64,000 nt of DNA, taken from positions 3,720,001 to 3,784,000 of the forward strand of contig NZ_CP117430.1 in assembly GCF_030687395.1 (NCBI RefSeq), written 5' to 3'. The stretch comes from Pseudomonas wuhanensis (lineage in GTDB: Bacteria; Pseudomonadota; Gammaproteobacteria; Pseudomonadales; Pseudomonadaceae). Shown here piece after piece: positions 56,161 through 64,000 of the stretch (its first letter is position 1; each line of letters opens with the position of its first letter). The notes beneath the pieces were generated by a model. That model saw only the letters and a list, made by a program, of their open reading frames with translations, had not been told where the DNA came from and made no database searches. Made by a program: the position numbers and the translations under genes.

Positions 56161-56831
56161 GTTTTTTCGACACCCTGCAAGAAGCCAGTCACCAGGAACG
56201 CCACGAGCTGTTCAACCTGCCAATCATCCGCGATGCCCTTGAGGGCAATGTGAGCCTGGACAGCTACCGCGCCTTCCTCACCCAGGCCTACTACCACGTG
56301 CGCCATACCGTGCCGTTGATGATGGCGTGCGGCGCACGTTTGCCGCAGCGCCTGGAATGGCTGCGCAAGGCGGTGTGCGAGTACATCGAGGACGAATACG
56401 GCCACGAACAATGGATACTCAACGACATCGCAGCCTGTGGCGGCGACAAAGACGCCGTGCGTGACGGTCGTCCATCGCTGCCGATCGAGTTGATGGTCAG
56501 TTTCCTCTACGACCTGATTGCCCGGGACAACCCGGTGGGCCTGTTCGGCATGGTCAACGTGCTGGAAGGCACCAGCATTGCCCTGGCCACCCACGCGGCC
56601 GGCAGCATCCGCGAGCGTTTGGCGCTGCCGGAAACCGCCTTCAGCTACCTGAGTTCCCATGGTTCGCTGGATATCGAACATATGCAGACCTACCGCCGGC
56701 TGATGAACACACTCGAAGACCCGGCCGATCAAGCCGCAGTGATTCATGCCTCGAAGGTCGTTTACAAGCTCTATACAGACATGTTCCGCGGCCTGCCCCG
56801 CGATGGGGAGAACCTGCATGCAGCTGCATGA
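56157..56831 (+). CDS. Heme-oxygenase-like di-iron oxidase (HDO/UndA-like, TenA superfamily)
   Basis: 224 residues, all-helical. Residues matching the six-ligand di-iron pattern of HDO enzymes are present: Glu80 and His83 (EDEYGHEQW), Glu137 (NVLEGTS), His168, Asp172 and His175 (SSHGSLDIEHMQ). Known HDOs such as UndA (fatty acid to terminal alkene), SznF and others perform oxidative C-C or N-N chemistry. TenA-type thiaminase cysteine and transcriptional-regulator roles are not supported. It overlaps the ligase by 4 bases and the SDR by 14. The substrate is presumably an acyl product of the ligase. Confidence 0.83.
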   Translation: MSFFDTLQEASHQERHELFNLPIIRDALEGNVSLDSYRAFLTQAYYHVRHTVPLMMACGARLPQRLEWLRKAVCEYIEDEYGHEQWILNDIAACGGDKDAVRDGRPSLPIELMVSFLYDLIARDNPVGLFGMVNVLEGTSIALATHAAGSIRERLALPETAFSYLSSHGSLDIEHMQTYRRLMNTLEDPADQAAVIHASKVVYKLYTDMFRGLPRDGENLHAAA

Positions 56832-57627
56832 AGCCCGTGTGGTTTTGACCGGGGCCAGCGGCGGTATCGGCCTGGCCATCGCCAGCGCCCTGTGTGCCAG
56901 GGGCGCGCGGGTGTTGGCCGTGTCCCGGCACCGGGAGGCGCTGGAACCCTTGCTCGAACGCTACCCGCTGCACCTGTGTTGGGTCGGCGCTGACCTGACC
57001 GTCCCCGGCGACCGACACAAAGTGCTGGCCGCGGCCAAAGCCATCGGCGGCATCAACCTGCTGGTCAACGCTGCCGGGGTCAATCACTTCGCCATGCTCG
57101 AACAGCTCGATGACAGCGAGATCAATGCGATGCTGGCGGTGAACATCAGCGCGCCGATCTGCCTGACCAAGCTTTTGCTGCCGCTGCTCAAGCAGGCTGA
57201 GAGCGCCATGGTGGTGAACGTCGGCTCGACCTACGGCTCCATCGGCTACCCCGGTTACGCCAGCTATTGCGCCACCAAGTTTGCCCTGCGCGGTTTCTCC
57301 GAAGCCCTGCGCCGGGAGCTGGCCGACACCCGGATCAACGTGCTTTACGTTGCCCCCCGGGCGACCCACACCAGCATGAACAGCCCGGCGGCCCAGGCGC
57401 TGAACGATGCGCTCAAAGCCAATGTCGACGATCCGCAAACCGTCGCCTCGGCGGTCATCCACGCGATTGCCGGTGACCGGCGCGATTTGTACCTGGGCTG
57501 GCCGGAACGCTTTTTCGTCCGCCTGAACAGTCTGTTGCCGCATCTGGTGGACCGTGGCTTGCGCAAGCAATTGCCGCTGATCCGTCGCCTGAGTCAGAAG
57601 ACCGATAACGAGAGCCTCAAACCATGA
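56818..57627 (+). CDS. Short-chain dehydrogenase/reductase
   Basis: 269 residues from the ATG at 56818 (MQLHEARVVLTGASGGIG). The cofactor motif TGASGGIG, structural NAAG, catalytic Ser (VNVGSTYGS) and YCATK (Tyr-x3-Lys) are all intact, so it is a classical SDR. A C-terminal extension (YLGWPERFFVRLNSLLPHLV) resembles fatty-acyl or sterol-type SDRs that act at the membrane. It overlaps the di-iron protein gene by 14 bases and the TPR gene by four. Confidence 0.88.
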   Translation: MQLHEARVVLTGASGGIGLAIASALCARGARVLAVSRHREALEPLLERYPLHLCWVGADLTVPGDRHKVLAAAKAIGGINLLVNAAGVNHFAMLEQLDDSEINAMLAVNISAPICLTKLLLPLLKQAESAMVVNVGSTYGSIGYPGYASYCATKFALRGFSEALRRELADTRINVLYVAPRATHTSMNSPAAQALNDALKANVDDPQTVASAVIHAIAGDRRDLYLGWPERFFVRLNSLLPHLVDRGLRKQLPLIRRLSQKTDNESLKP

Positions 57628-58268
57628 AAAAAATCCTCACCAGCTTGTTGCTCGCCGTACTGAGCCAAAGCGTCTGGGCGCTGGACGCCGCCGATCAGCA
57701 GCGCCTCAATGCCATTCAGCAAAGCTGGGCGCACATTCAATACGAATTGCCCGCCGAACAGCGCACCGCAGCCTTCGAAAAACTCGCGACTCAGGCCTCG
57801 GCGTTCACCCAGGAACGCCAATCCCTGGCCGAAGCGTGGATCTGGTCCGGTATCGTCACCAGCAGTTGGGCCGGAGCCCAGGGTGGTCTCGGTGCCCTGA
57901 GCAAGGTCAAGGCGGCCAAAGTCGATCTGGAAAAAGCCCTGGCCATTGACCCCAAGGCCCTGCAAGGCTCGGCCTACACCAGCCTCGCGGCGCTGTATGA
58001 TCGAGTGCCCGGCTGGCCTATCGGTTTCGGCGATGCCGACAAGGCCGAGCAACTGTTGAAGCAGGCCTTGCAACTGAACCCGACCGGCATCGACAGTCTG
58101 TACTTCTGGGGCGATCACCTTTACCGTCAAAAGCGCTATGGTGAAGCCAGGGACGCGCTGCAAAAAGCCCTGCACGCCGCGCCCCGTCCTGGCCGGGAAA
58201 GCGCCGACGCCGGGCGTCGCAAAGAGATCGAAGCGTTACTGGTGGACGTGAACAAGAAACTCGACTGA
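57624..58268 (+). CDS. Secreted TPR-repeat protein
   Basis: 214 residues with a signal peptide (KKILTSLLLAVLSQSVWA, cut near residue 19). At least two tetratricopeptide units are visible: KVDLEKALAIDPKALQGSAYTSLAALYDR and AEQLLKQALQLNPTGIDSLYFWGDHLYRQKRYGEARDALQKAL (key parts). A periplasmic location is likely. Its start overlaps the SDR stop (ATGA). It may dock a partner or sense the product for the downstream kinase; neither is shown. Confidence 0.82.
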   Translation: MKKILTSLLLAVLSQSVWALDAADQQRLNAIQQSWAHIQYELPAEQRTAAFEKLATQASAFTQERQSLAEAWIWSGIVTSSWAGAQGGLGALSKVKAAKVDLEKALAIDPKALQGSAYTSLAALYDRVPGWPIGFGDADKAEQLLKQALQLNPTGIDSLYFWGDHLYRQKRYGEARDALQKALHAAPRPGRESADAGRRKEIEALLVDVNKKLD

Positions 58269-58279
58269 CAGGAGTCCGT

Positions 58280-58942
58280 GTGCGCTTATTACTGATCGAG
58301 GATGACGTAGCCCTTGGCGAGGGCATTCATCAGGCTCTGGGCCGTGAGGGTTACACCGTCGATTGGCTGCAGGACGGCAGCAACGCCTTGCATTCACTGC
58401 TCAGCGAAACGTTTGATGTGGCCGTGCTCGACCTGGGCCTGCCGCGCATGGATGGTCTGGAAGTGTTGCGCCGTTTGCGTGCCAGCGGTTCGAACCTGCC
58501 GGTACTGATCCTCACCGCCCGGGATGCCACCGAAGATCGCATCGCCGGGCTGGACGCCGGCGCCGACGATTACCTGATCAAACCCTTCGACCTGGCCGAA
58601 CTCAAGGCTCGCCTGCGGGCCTTGTTACGCCGCAGTGCCGGTCGCGCCCAAGTGCTGATCGAACACGCCGGCATCAGCCTGAACCCCGGTACCCAGCAAG
58701 TCAGTTATCAGGGCGAGCCAGTAGCCCTGACGCCCAAGGAATATCAACTGCTCCATGAATTGCTCTCGCCTCCAGGTCGGGTCATGACCCGCGATCATCT
58801 GATGCAACTGCTTTATGGCTGGAATGAAGAAGCCGAAAGCAACACCCTGGAAGTGCACATCCATCACCTGCGCAAGAAGTTCTCCAGCGACCTGATCCGC
58901 ACCATTCGTGGGGTGGGTTATCTGGTGGAGGAGCGTCGATGA
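58280..58942 (+). CDS. OmpR-family response regulator (QseB/PmrA-like)
   Basis: 220 residues. The receiver has acidic pocket IEDD (residues 6-9), phospho-acceptor Asp51 (VAVLDLGLPRMDG) and switch Lys (LIKPFD). The OmpR-type winged helix at the C-terminus includes LTPKEYQLLHELLS and NTLEVHIHHLRKKF, ending GVGYLVEERR. CAGGAG lies six bases upstream of the start. It begins 11 bp after the TPR gene, so it is likely co-transcribed with the biosynthetic-looking genes, and overlaps the kinase gene by four bases. Confidence 0.9.
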   Translation: MRLLLIEDDVALGEGIHQALGREGYTVDWLQDGSNALHSLLSETFDVAVLDLGLPRMDGLEVLRRLRASGSNLPVLILTARDATEDRIAGLDAGADDYLIKPFDLAELKARLRALLRRSAGRAQVLIEHAGISLNPGTQQVSYQGEPVALTPKEYQLLHELLSPPGRVMTRDHLMQLLYGWNEEAESNTLEVHIHHLRKKFSSDLIRTIRGVGYLVEERR

Positions 58943-60315
58943 CCTCGATCCGGCGTCGCACCCTGACGCTGATCATCGGCCTGATGCTGACGGGGTTGGC
59001 GATCATCAGCGTGTTCAACCTGCACGACAGCAATCACGAAATTGCCGAAGTCTATGACGCCCAGCTGGCGCAGAATGCCCGACTGCTGCAGGGTGTGATG
59101 CGCATGCCGCTGGCCAGCCATGAACACGCCGAACTGTACCAAGCGTTCAACAAGGCCTTGAGTGAAGCGGTGCCGGGAGTCGATGGTCACCCCTATGAAA
59201 GCAAAATTGCCTTTCAGGTGTGGAATCGCAAGGGCGAAGTGCTGGTGCACACCGCCAGCGCCCCCTCCTTCACCGTGCCACCGACGACACACGGTTTCAG
59301 TGATGTGGTGGATCTGCACAACCGCCATTGGCGGGCGTTCATGCTCGAAGACAAGCAGAATGACCTGCGCATCTGGGTCGGTGAACGAGACGACGTGCGT
59401 ACGGACCTGGTAGACCGGATCGTGCGTCACACCCTGTGGCCCAATGTGTTGGGCAGCCTGATTCTGGCGGCCATGGTCTGGCTGGCCATTGGCTGGGGGC
59501 TCAAACCCCTGGCCGATATGGCGGCGACGTTGCGGGCACGGCACAGCGGTTCTCTGGAGCCGTTGCAACTGACCCCGTTGCCCAGCGAACTGGAACCGAT
59601 GCAAGCAGCGCTCAATCGCATGCTCGCGCAAATTCAAGAGGTGCTCGGCCGTGAGCGGCGCTTCATCGCCGACGCCGCCCACGAATTACGCACGCCGCTG
59701 GCCGTGTTGCGGGTGCATGCGCAAAATCTGCAGGAGGCCGGCACGGAACAGGAACGTCGTGAGTCCCTGGCGTTTCTGATTGCCGGGGTCGACCGCACCA
59801 GCCGTCTGGTCAATCAGTTGTTGACCATGGCCCGTCTCGAACCCAAGGCCGCGGCCCCGGTGCTGCACAGCATCGACTTGAGTGAAACCGTGCGCGCCAG
59901 CCTGGCCCAGCTCACACCCTGGCTATTGAGCAGGAACCTGGAGCTGGCTTTCGACGCCGAGGACCGGCCTTTCAAAGTCCTCGCCGATGCTGGCGCCATC
60001 GACATCGCCCTGAACAACCTGGTCACCAACGCGGCGAATTTTTCGCCGGAGCATGGCGTCATCACCGTGCAATTGAGCCGGGACGACGGGTTCTACAACT
60101 TGAGCGTCCAGGACCAGGGACCGGGCATCAACGAAGCGGATCGCGCCCGATTGTTCGAACGCTTTTACAGCCGTGGAAACACCGGCGGCGCGGGCTTGGG
60201 ACTGGCCATCGTCAACACCATCGCAACGCGGCTGGGCGGGCGGATTACCCTGGTCAATCCGCCGGAAGGCGGGTTGCGGGCAACGCTGTCGATTCCTGTT
60301 GACCCGCACCATTGA
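58939..60315 (+). CDS. QseC-like sensor histidine kinase
   Basis: 458 residues. A first membrane helix (LTLIIGLMLTGLAIISVFNL) is followed by a periplasmic domain of about 130 residues with QseC-type pattern (YDAQLAQNARLLQGVM; PYESKIAFQVWNRKGEVLVHTA), a second membrane helix (VLGSLILAAMVWLAIGWGL), a HAMP-like linker, HisKA with RRFIADAAHELRTPLAVLR and HATPase (NLVTNAANFSPE, DQGPGI, GAGLGLAI). It is the last gene of the operon. Because it is membrane-bound and coupled to the metabolite genes, it may sense their product or its export. Confidence 0.9.
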   Translation: MTSIRRRTLTLIIGLMLTGLAIISVFNLHDSNHEIAEVYDAQLAQNARLLQGVMRMPLASHEHAELYQAFNKALSEAVPGVDGHPYESKIAFQVWNRKGEVLVHTASAPSFTVPPTTHGFSDVVDLHNRHWRAFMLEDKQNDLRIWVGERDDVRTDLVDRIVRHTLWPNVLGSLILAAMVWLAIGWGLKPLADMAATLRARHSGSLEPLQLTPLPSELEPMQAALNRMLAQIQEVLGRERRFIADAAHELRTPLAVLRVHAQNLQEAGTEQERRESLAFLIAGVDRTSRLVNQLLTMARLEPKAAAPVLHSIDLSETVRASLAQLTPWLLSRNLELAFDAEDRPFKVLADAGAIDIALNNLVTNAANFSPEHGVITVQLSRDDGFYNLSVQDQGPGINEADRARLFERFYSRGNTGGAGLGLAIVNTIATRLGGRITLVNPPEGGLRATLSIPVDPHH

Positions 60316-60422
60316 ACACTCTGTGGCGAGGGAGCGTGCTCCCGCTGGACCGCACAGCGGCCCCAAAAAGGGACTGCTGCACAGCCCAACGTCGGTCACT
60401 CACTCACCCCAGCAGACCGCGC

Positions 60423-60782
60423 CTACTTGGGTAGATCAATTTTATCCAACACTCGGTTTGCGGTGATCTCCGCCACCATGATGCTGTTTGAAATGCCCAG
60501 CAGGGCGTAGCGCGACTCACCCTCCAGATGATCCACCAACTGATGGACCATCACATCGACCGAGGCCAGTGTCTCGACTAGAAAAACCGCCAGGGTTTCG
60601 GCCGTGGCCTCCGGGGCCACGGCAAACAGCTTGCTGGGTTTACGCGCGGTGGCTTTGATGTCGGCATTCGACGGAAAGTGGAAGTTCAGAGCCCGCTCGG
60701 CGGCCTCGTTGAGCTTCTTTGAATCGGGTTCGTACGGGGAGACCGGATCGGCGTCCGGCGGATTGGGTGGGACCTTGAACAT
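60423..60782 (-). CDS. DUF6124/DUF3077-type protein
   Basis: 119 residues beginning MFKVPPNPPDADPVSPYEPDSKKLNEAAERAL, the conserved start of a Pseudomonas-specific small-protein family of unknown function. A Pro-rich N-terminal part is followed by a helical C-terminal part (AETLAVFLVETLASVDVMVHQLVDHLEGESRYALLGIS). Copies usually occur singly in many genomic places. No function is known. Confidence 0.8.
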   Translation of the reverse strand: MFKVPPNPPDADPVSPYEPDSKKLNEAAERALNFHFPSNADIKATARKPSKLFAVAPEATAETLAVFLVETLASVDVMVHQLVDHLEGESRYALLGISNSIMVAEITANRVLDKIDLPK

Positions 60783-61136
60783 ATTCTGAGTTTCCTATTG
60801 GGTGCCACCCCTCTTGCGACTAAACGAGAGGGGAGGCAACTGCACGCAGGTTAGTCGACCGGGAAACTCAGAAATCCGGCGCGCCCGAAGGCGCCCTACG
60901 TACAGCTACCATCAAGTACAGGAATGAAAGACCTGCATGACAGATGCACGCACAACTGAGTTAACGCGGGCGACTAAACCCGATCACTGATGGGCAGTGA
61001 CGGGAATCAAGTTACCGAGCGGGCCCAAGGCGCACAAGCCGGCGGATTCTGTCTTACGTGTAGGGGGTGGCGCAAGGCGTCGTAGCCTTTGGATGGTAAC
61101 GGCAAGCTTCATTTAAACGATCGCGATTTTTCTTGT
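60783..61136. other. Intergenic region with no recognised gene
   Basis: 354 bp upstream of the DUF6124-type gene and downstream of the LysR gene. It has a GC-rich dyad (GGCGCGCCCGAAGGCGCC near 60877) and an inverted pair TTTAAAC...GTTTAAA (61112-61141) at the LysR gene end. No ORF with a ribosome site and no tRNA or known RNA motif was seen. Confidence 0.5.
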
Positions 61137-62030
61137 TTAAATGGGCCTTCCCAGCAACAACCCCTGCTCACGCTCACACAACTCCACCACGTAATCCCAC
61201 AACACCCGCAGCCGCACCGACTTGTGCAGCTCGCGCCGCGTGCTGATCCAATAACTGCGCTGGATGCTTTCGTCCGGCAGCAACGGCACCAGCTCGGGAT
61301 CGGCGCTGGCCATGTAGCACGGCAGCACGGCGATTCCCAGGCCCGAGCGCGCGGCCTGTTGTTGGGCGATGACGCTGGTGCTGTGAAAGACCACCTGAGG
61401 GTTGCGACAGAAGCTGTTGAGGAACATCAGTTCCTGACTGAACAGCAAATCATCGACGTAGCCGATCCACGCATGGCGGCCGAGGTCTTCGCGACTGCGC
61501 AGTGGCGGCGAACGGTCCAGATAGGCCTGGCTGGCGTAGAGCGCCAGTCGGTAATCGGTGAGTTTGCGGGTGACCAGCATGTCGGCGGCCGGGCGTTCGA
61601 GGTGGATGCTGATCTCGGCTTCACGGTTGAGGATGCTGACGAAGCGCGGCACCGCGACCAATTCCACCTCCAACCCCGGATAGCGTTCGAACAACCCGTT
61701 CATGCGGCTGGCGAGGAACATGATGCCCAACCCTTCCGTGACCCCAACGCGGATCTTGCCCAACGGCGCGGATGATTGGGTGATTTCTTCCTGAGCCAGC
61801 AGCGCGACGTTTTCCATGGCTTCGGCGTGCTTGAGCAGCGCTTCGCCGGCCGGGGTCAATTCATAGCCTTGGGCATGCTGGACGAACAGCGCGGTGCCGA
61901 GGCTTTTTTCGATGGCTTCGATGTGCCGGGCCACGGTGGCGTGAGTGGTGTTCAAACGGCGAGCGGCGGTCAGCAAGCGGCCGCTGCGCTGCAATTCGAG
62001 AAAAAACCGCAGGTCATTCCAGTCGAACAT
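61137..62030 (-). CDS. LysR-family regulator
   Basis: 297 residues: N-terminal winged helix (DWNDLRFFLELQRSGRLLTAARRLNTTHATVARHIEAIEKSLG, key parts) and a ligand domain (KIRVGVTEGLGIMFLASRMNGLF). The GTAL... segment matches the CrgA/PtxR-type subgroup. It is divergent from the GMC oxidoreductase at 62164, which it probably controls. Confidence 0.88.
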   Translation of the reverse strand: MFDWNDLRFFLELQRSGRLLTAARRLNTTHATVARHIEAIEKSLGTALFVQHAQGYELTPAGEALLKHAEAMENVALLAQEEITQSSAPLGKIRVGVTEGLGIMFLASRMNGLFERYPGLEVELVAVPRFVSILNREAEISIHLERPAADMLVTRKLTDYRLALYASQAYLDRSPPLRSREDLGRHAWIGYVDDLLFSQELMFLNSFCRNPQVVFHSTSVIAQQQAARSGLGIAVLPCYMASADPELVPLLPDESIQRSYWISTRRELHKSVRLRVLWDYVVELCEREQGLLLGRPI

Positions 62031-62163
62031 GAACCATCCTTGACGTTATGACGTTAACGACGCTGTCTGAAAACGCACAGCAGCTGCGCAAAAACTAACA
62101 TTCTTTTAACGAAAGCTAACAACTAGGATGACCGACAACAAGAACAACAATACGAGGTCAGGG

Positions 62164-63813
62164 ATGCAGACTTCCCTTGATGAATACGACTACATCGTGG
62201 TCGGTGCCGGCCCGGCCGGGTGTTTGCTGGCCAATCGACTGTCGGCCAACCCGCAACACCGCGTGTTGCTGCTCGAAGCCGGCGGCCGCGACAACTACCC
62301 GTGGATTCACATCCCGGTGGGTTACCTGTTCTGCATCGGCAACCCGCGCACCGACTGGTGCTTCAAGACCGAAACGCAACCGGGCCTGCAAGGCCGCGCC
62401 CTGAGCTACCCGCGGGGCAAGGTGCTTGGCGGCTGCTCCTCGATCAACGGCATGATCTACATGCGCGGCCAGGCTGGCGACTACGACGGCTGGGCGGCCG
62501 AGGGCAATCTCGGCTGGGGCTGGCAAGACGTGCTGCCGCTGTTCAAACAGAGCGAAAACCATTTTGCCGGTGATTCGGAATTTCACGGTGCTGCCGGCGA
62601 ATGGCGGATCGAGCGGCAACGCCTGTCGTGGCCGATCCTTGATGCCTTTCGCACCGCAGCCGAACAAAGCGGCATCGCCAGCATCGATGACTTCAACCAG
62701 GGCGACAATGAAGGTTGCGGTTACTTCCAGGTCAATCAGAAGGCCGGGGTGCGCTGGAACGCGGCCAAGGCGTTTCTCAAACCAATCCGCCAGCGCGCCA
62801 ATCTCACGGTGCTGACCGACGTTGAAGTCGACCGCGTGCTGCTGGAAAACGGCCGCGCCTCGGCGGTCAGCGCCCGTTGGCAAGATCAAGCGAAAACCTT
62901 CAAGGCGCGCAAGGAAATCATCCTGTGTGCCGGCTCCGTCGGTTCACCGGGCATCCTCCAGCGTTCCGGCATCGGCCCTCGCCCGTTGCTGCAAAAACTC
63001 GGCATCGGTGTTGCCCATGAACTGCCCGGCGTGGGCGGTAACCTGCAGGATCACCTGCAACTGCGGCTGATCTACAAACTGGAAAACGCCCGCACCCTGA
63101 ACCAGATCGCCGGCACGCTGTGGGGCAAGATGGGCATGGGCCTGCGCTATCTGTATGACCGCAGCGGTCCGCTGTCCATGGCTCCGAGTCAACTCGGTGC
63201 CTTCGCGCGTTCGGGGCCGGAGCAGACCTCGGCCAACCTCGAATACCACGTGCAACCGTTGTCGCTGGAGCGTTTCGGCGAACCGCTGCACGCCTTTCCT
63301 GCCTTCACCGCATCGGTCTGTGATCTGCGCCCGCAAAGTCGTGGGCGCATAGACATTCGCTCCGCCGACCCGCGGGAAGCACCGCTGATTCAACCCAACT
63401 ATCTGAGCCATCCGCAAGACTTGCGGGTGGCAGCCGACGCGATCCGCCTGACCCGCCGCATCGTTTCCGCCCCCGCCTTGCAAGCGTTCAAACCGGTGGA
63501 GTACCTGCCCGGCGACAGCTTGCAGAGCGAAGAGCAATTGCACGAAGCCGCCGCCCGGATCGGCACGACGATTTTCCACCCGGTGGGCACCTGCCGGATG
63601 GGCAACGACGCGGACGCGGTGGTCGATGCCGAGTTGCGCGTCCACGGCATCCCCGGCCTGCGCATCGCCGATGCCTCGATCATGCCGCGCATCACCTCGG
63701 GCAACACCTGCTCGCCGACGTTGATGATCGCCGAGAAAGCCGCGCAGTTGATCCTCAACTCTGTTGTAAACACCAACCCTGTGGGAGCGGGCTTGCCCGC
63801 GATAGCGGTGTGA
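62164..63813 (+). CDS. GMC-family FAD oxidoreductase (choline dehydrogenase-like)
   Basis: 549 residues from the ATG at 62164 (MQTSLDEYDYIVVGAGPAGC; GAGGTCAGGG upstream); an earlier ATG at 62128 is possible. The FAD motif VVGAGPAGCLLANRL, GMC signature GKVLGGCSSINGMIYMRG, and C-terminal catalytic His in HPVGTCRMG are intact. It is divergent from a LysR regulator. Oddly, the last residues (TNPVGAGLPAIAV) are translated from a REP element, whose sequence runs over the original stop. The likely substrate is an alcohol, but which one is unknown. Confidence 0.88.
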   Translation: MQTSLDEYDYIVVGAGPAGCLLANRLSANPQHRVLLLEAGGRDNYPWIHIPVGYLFCIGNPRTDWCFKTETQPGLQGRALSYPRGKVLGGCSSINGMIYMRGQAGDYDGWAAEGNLGWGWQDVLPLFKQSENHFAGDSEFHGAAGEWRIERQRLSWPILDAFRTAAEQSGIASIDDFNQGDNEGCGYFQVNQKAGVRWNAAKAFLKPIRQRANLTVLTDVEVDRVLLENGRASAVSARWQDQAKTFKARKEIILCAGSVGSPGILQRSGIGPRPLLQKLGIGVAHELPGVGGNLQDHLQLRLIYKLENARTLNQIAGTLWGKMGMGLRYLYDRSGPLSMAPSQLGAFARSGPEQTSANLEYHVQPLSLERFGEPLHAFPAFTASVCDLRPQSRGRIDIRSADPREAPLIQPNYLSHPQDLRVAADAIRLTRRIVSAPALQAFKPVEYLPGDSLQSEEQLHEAAARIGTTIFHPVGTCRMGNDADAVVDAELRVHGIPGLRIADASIMPRITSGNTCSPTLMIAEKAAQLILNSVVNTNPVGAGLPAIAV

Positions 63814-63872
63814 CATTCAACATCACTGTTGACTGAACCACCGCCATCGCGGGCAAGCCCGCTCCCACAGGG
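63777..63872. repeat. REP pair, copy 7, overlapping the GMC gene end
   Basis: Inverted REP cores; the left core (63777-63803) encodes the last residues of the oxidoreductase, whose TGA (63811-63813) lies just beyond it. Confidence 0.9.
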
Positions 63873-63966
63873 ATTGCATAGATTCACGGACATCGAGCAT
63901 CACCCCCTACAAGGAACACGCAACACCAGTGGAACAACAAAAACAATCACTGTGAGGGATACCGAT

Positions 63967-64000
63967 ATGTCAGAACATGTTCAGACCCTGGAAGCCGTCC
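63967..64000 (+). CDS. Start of an unidentified gene (cut by window end)
   Basis: An ATG at 63967 with GAGGG nine bases upstream opens MSEHVQTLEAV, running off the window. It follows the GMC gene by about 150 bp, same strand. Too short to identify. Confidence 0.5.
   Translation, partial: MSEHVQTLEAV

Noticed and set aside
61112..61141. TTTAAAC...GTTTAAA as a terminator of the LysR gene
   Set aside because: Only a 7-bp AT stem with a 16-base loop and no T-run in the right direction.

Overview
The window is a chromosomal segment of a high-GC gammaproteobacterium, almost certainly a Pseudomonas of the fluorescens/putida type. The evidence is the gene content (PQQ alcohol-oxidation cluster, bkdR-bkdA1A2B-lpdV, OprD and DcaP-like porins, a DUF6124-type protein, an S-type pyocin relic) and two Pseudomonas-type repeat families: paired REPs built on GTGGGAGCGGGCTTGCCCGC (seven loci) and a ~110-bp GATCGTTCCCACGC element (five copies).

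Region 1 (1-24.0 kb) is a periplasmic PQQ-dependent alcohol oxidation system. It holds ercS (partial), ercA, pqqE, pqqC, pqqB, pqqA, an aldehyde dehydrogenase (exaC), one quinoprotein alcohol dehydrogenase with the lanthanide-type metal site (pedH-like), a zinc metallohydrolase, a SoxYZ-like carrier, a solute-binding protein, cytochrome c550, then on the other strand a binding protein, a beta-propeller, an ABC exporter pair and a CxxxCW rhodanese-like protein. A LuxR-type response regulator, a hybrid histidine kinase, a FIST sensor and a DcaP-like porin follow. pqqD is missing between pqqC and pqqE, and no calcium-type dehydrogenase partner is present. Palindromes of the form TAC-N4-GTA recur 66-110 bp upstream of at least six genes or operons here and look like a shared operator.

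Region 2 (24-38.6 kb): sulfide-responsive genes (TauE-like exporter, bigR, blh); the branched-chain keto-acid dehydrogenase operon with its activator bkdR; ilvE; a LysR/LysE pair; an ArsR-like regulator divergent from a short P450 lacking the usual I-helix threonine; and the dmeRF metal-efflux operon.

Region 3 (38.6-42.1 kb): a wrecked S-type pyocin gene with two intact downstream immunity-type genes, an FKBP isomerase, an unrecognised CPCC protein and a 5'-truncated PAS-GGDEF gene.

Region 4 (42-50.1 kb): a probable di/tricarboxylate uptake and catabolism island: chemoreceptor, OprD porin, CitMHS transporter, DctA, a PrpF/GalD-type isomerase and a divergent LysR regulator. Region 5 (50.2-53.9 kb): a Kef-type antiporter, an AlkD-like repair protein and cytochrome b561.

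Region 6 (54.0-60.3 kb) is the strongest candidate for an undescribed system: a tightly overlapping seven-gene operon encoding a 'thermostable hemolysin' family protein (GNAT-like fold), an acyl-AMP ligase, a heme-oxygenase-like di-iron (HDO/UndA-like) protein, an SDR, a secreted TPR protein and a QseBC-like two-component system. It reads like a cassette that makes a fatty-acid-derived metabolite and carries its own sensor-regulator pair. The window closes with a DUF6124-type gene, a LysR regulator and a GMC oxidoreductase whose C-terminus is encoded by a REP element.
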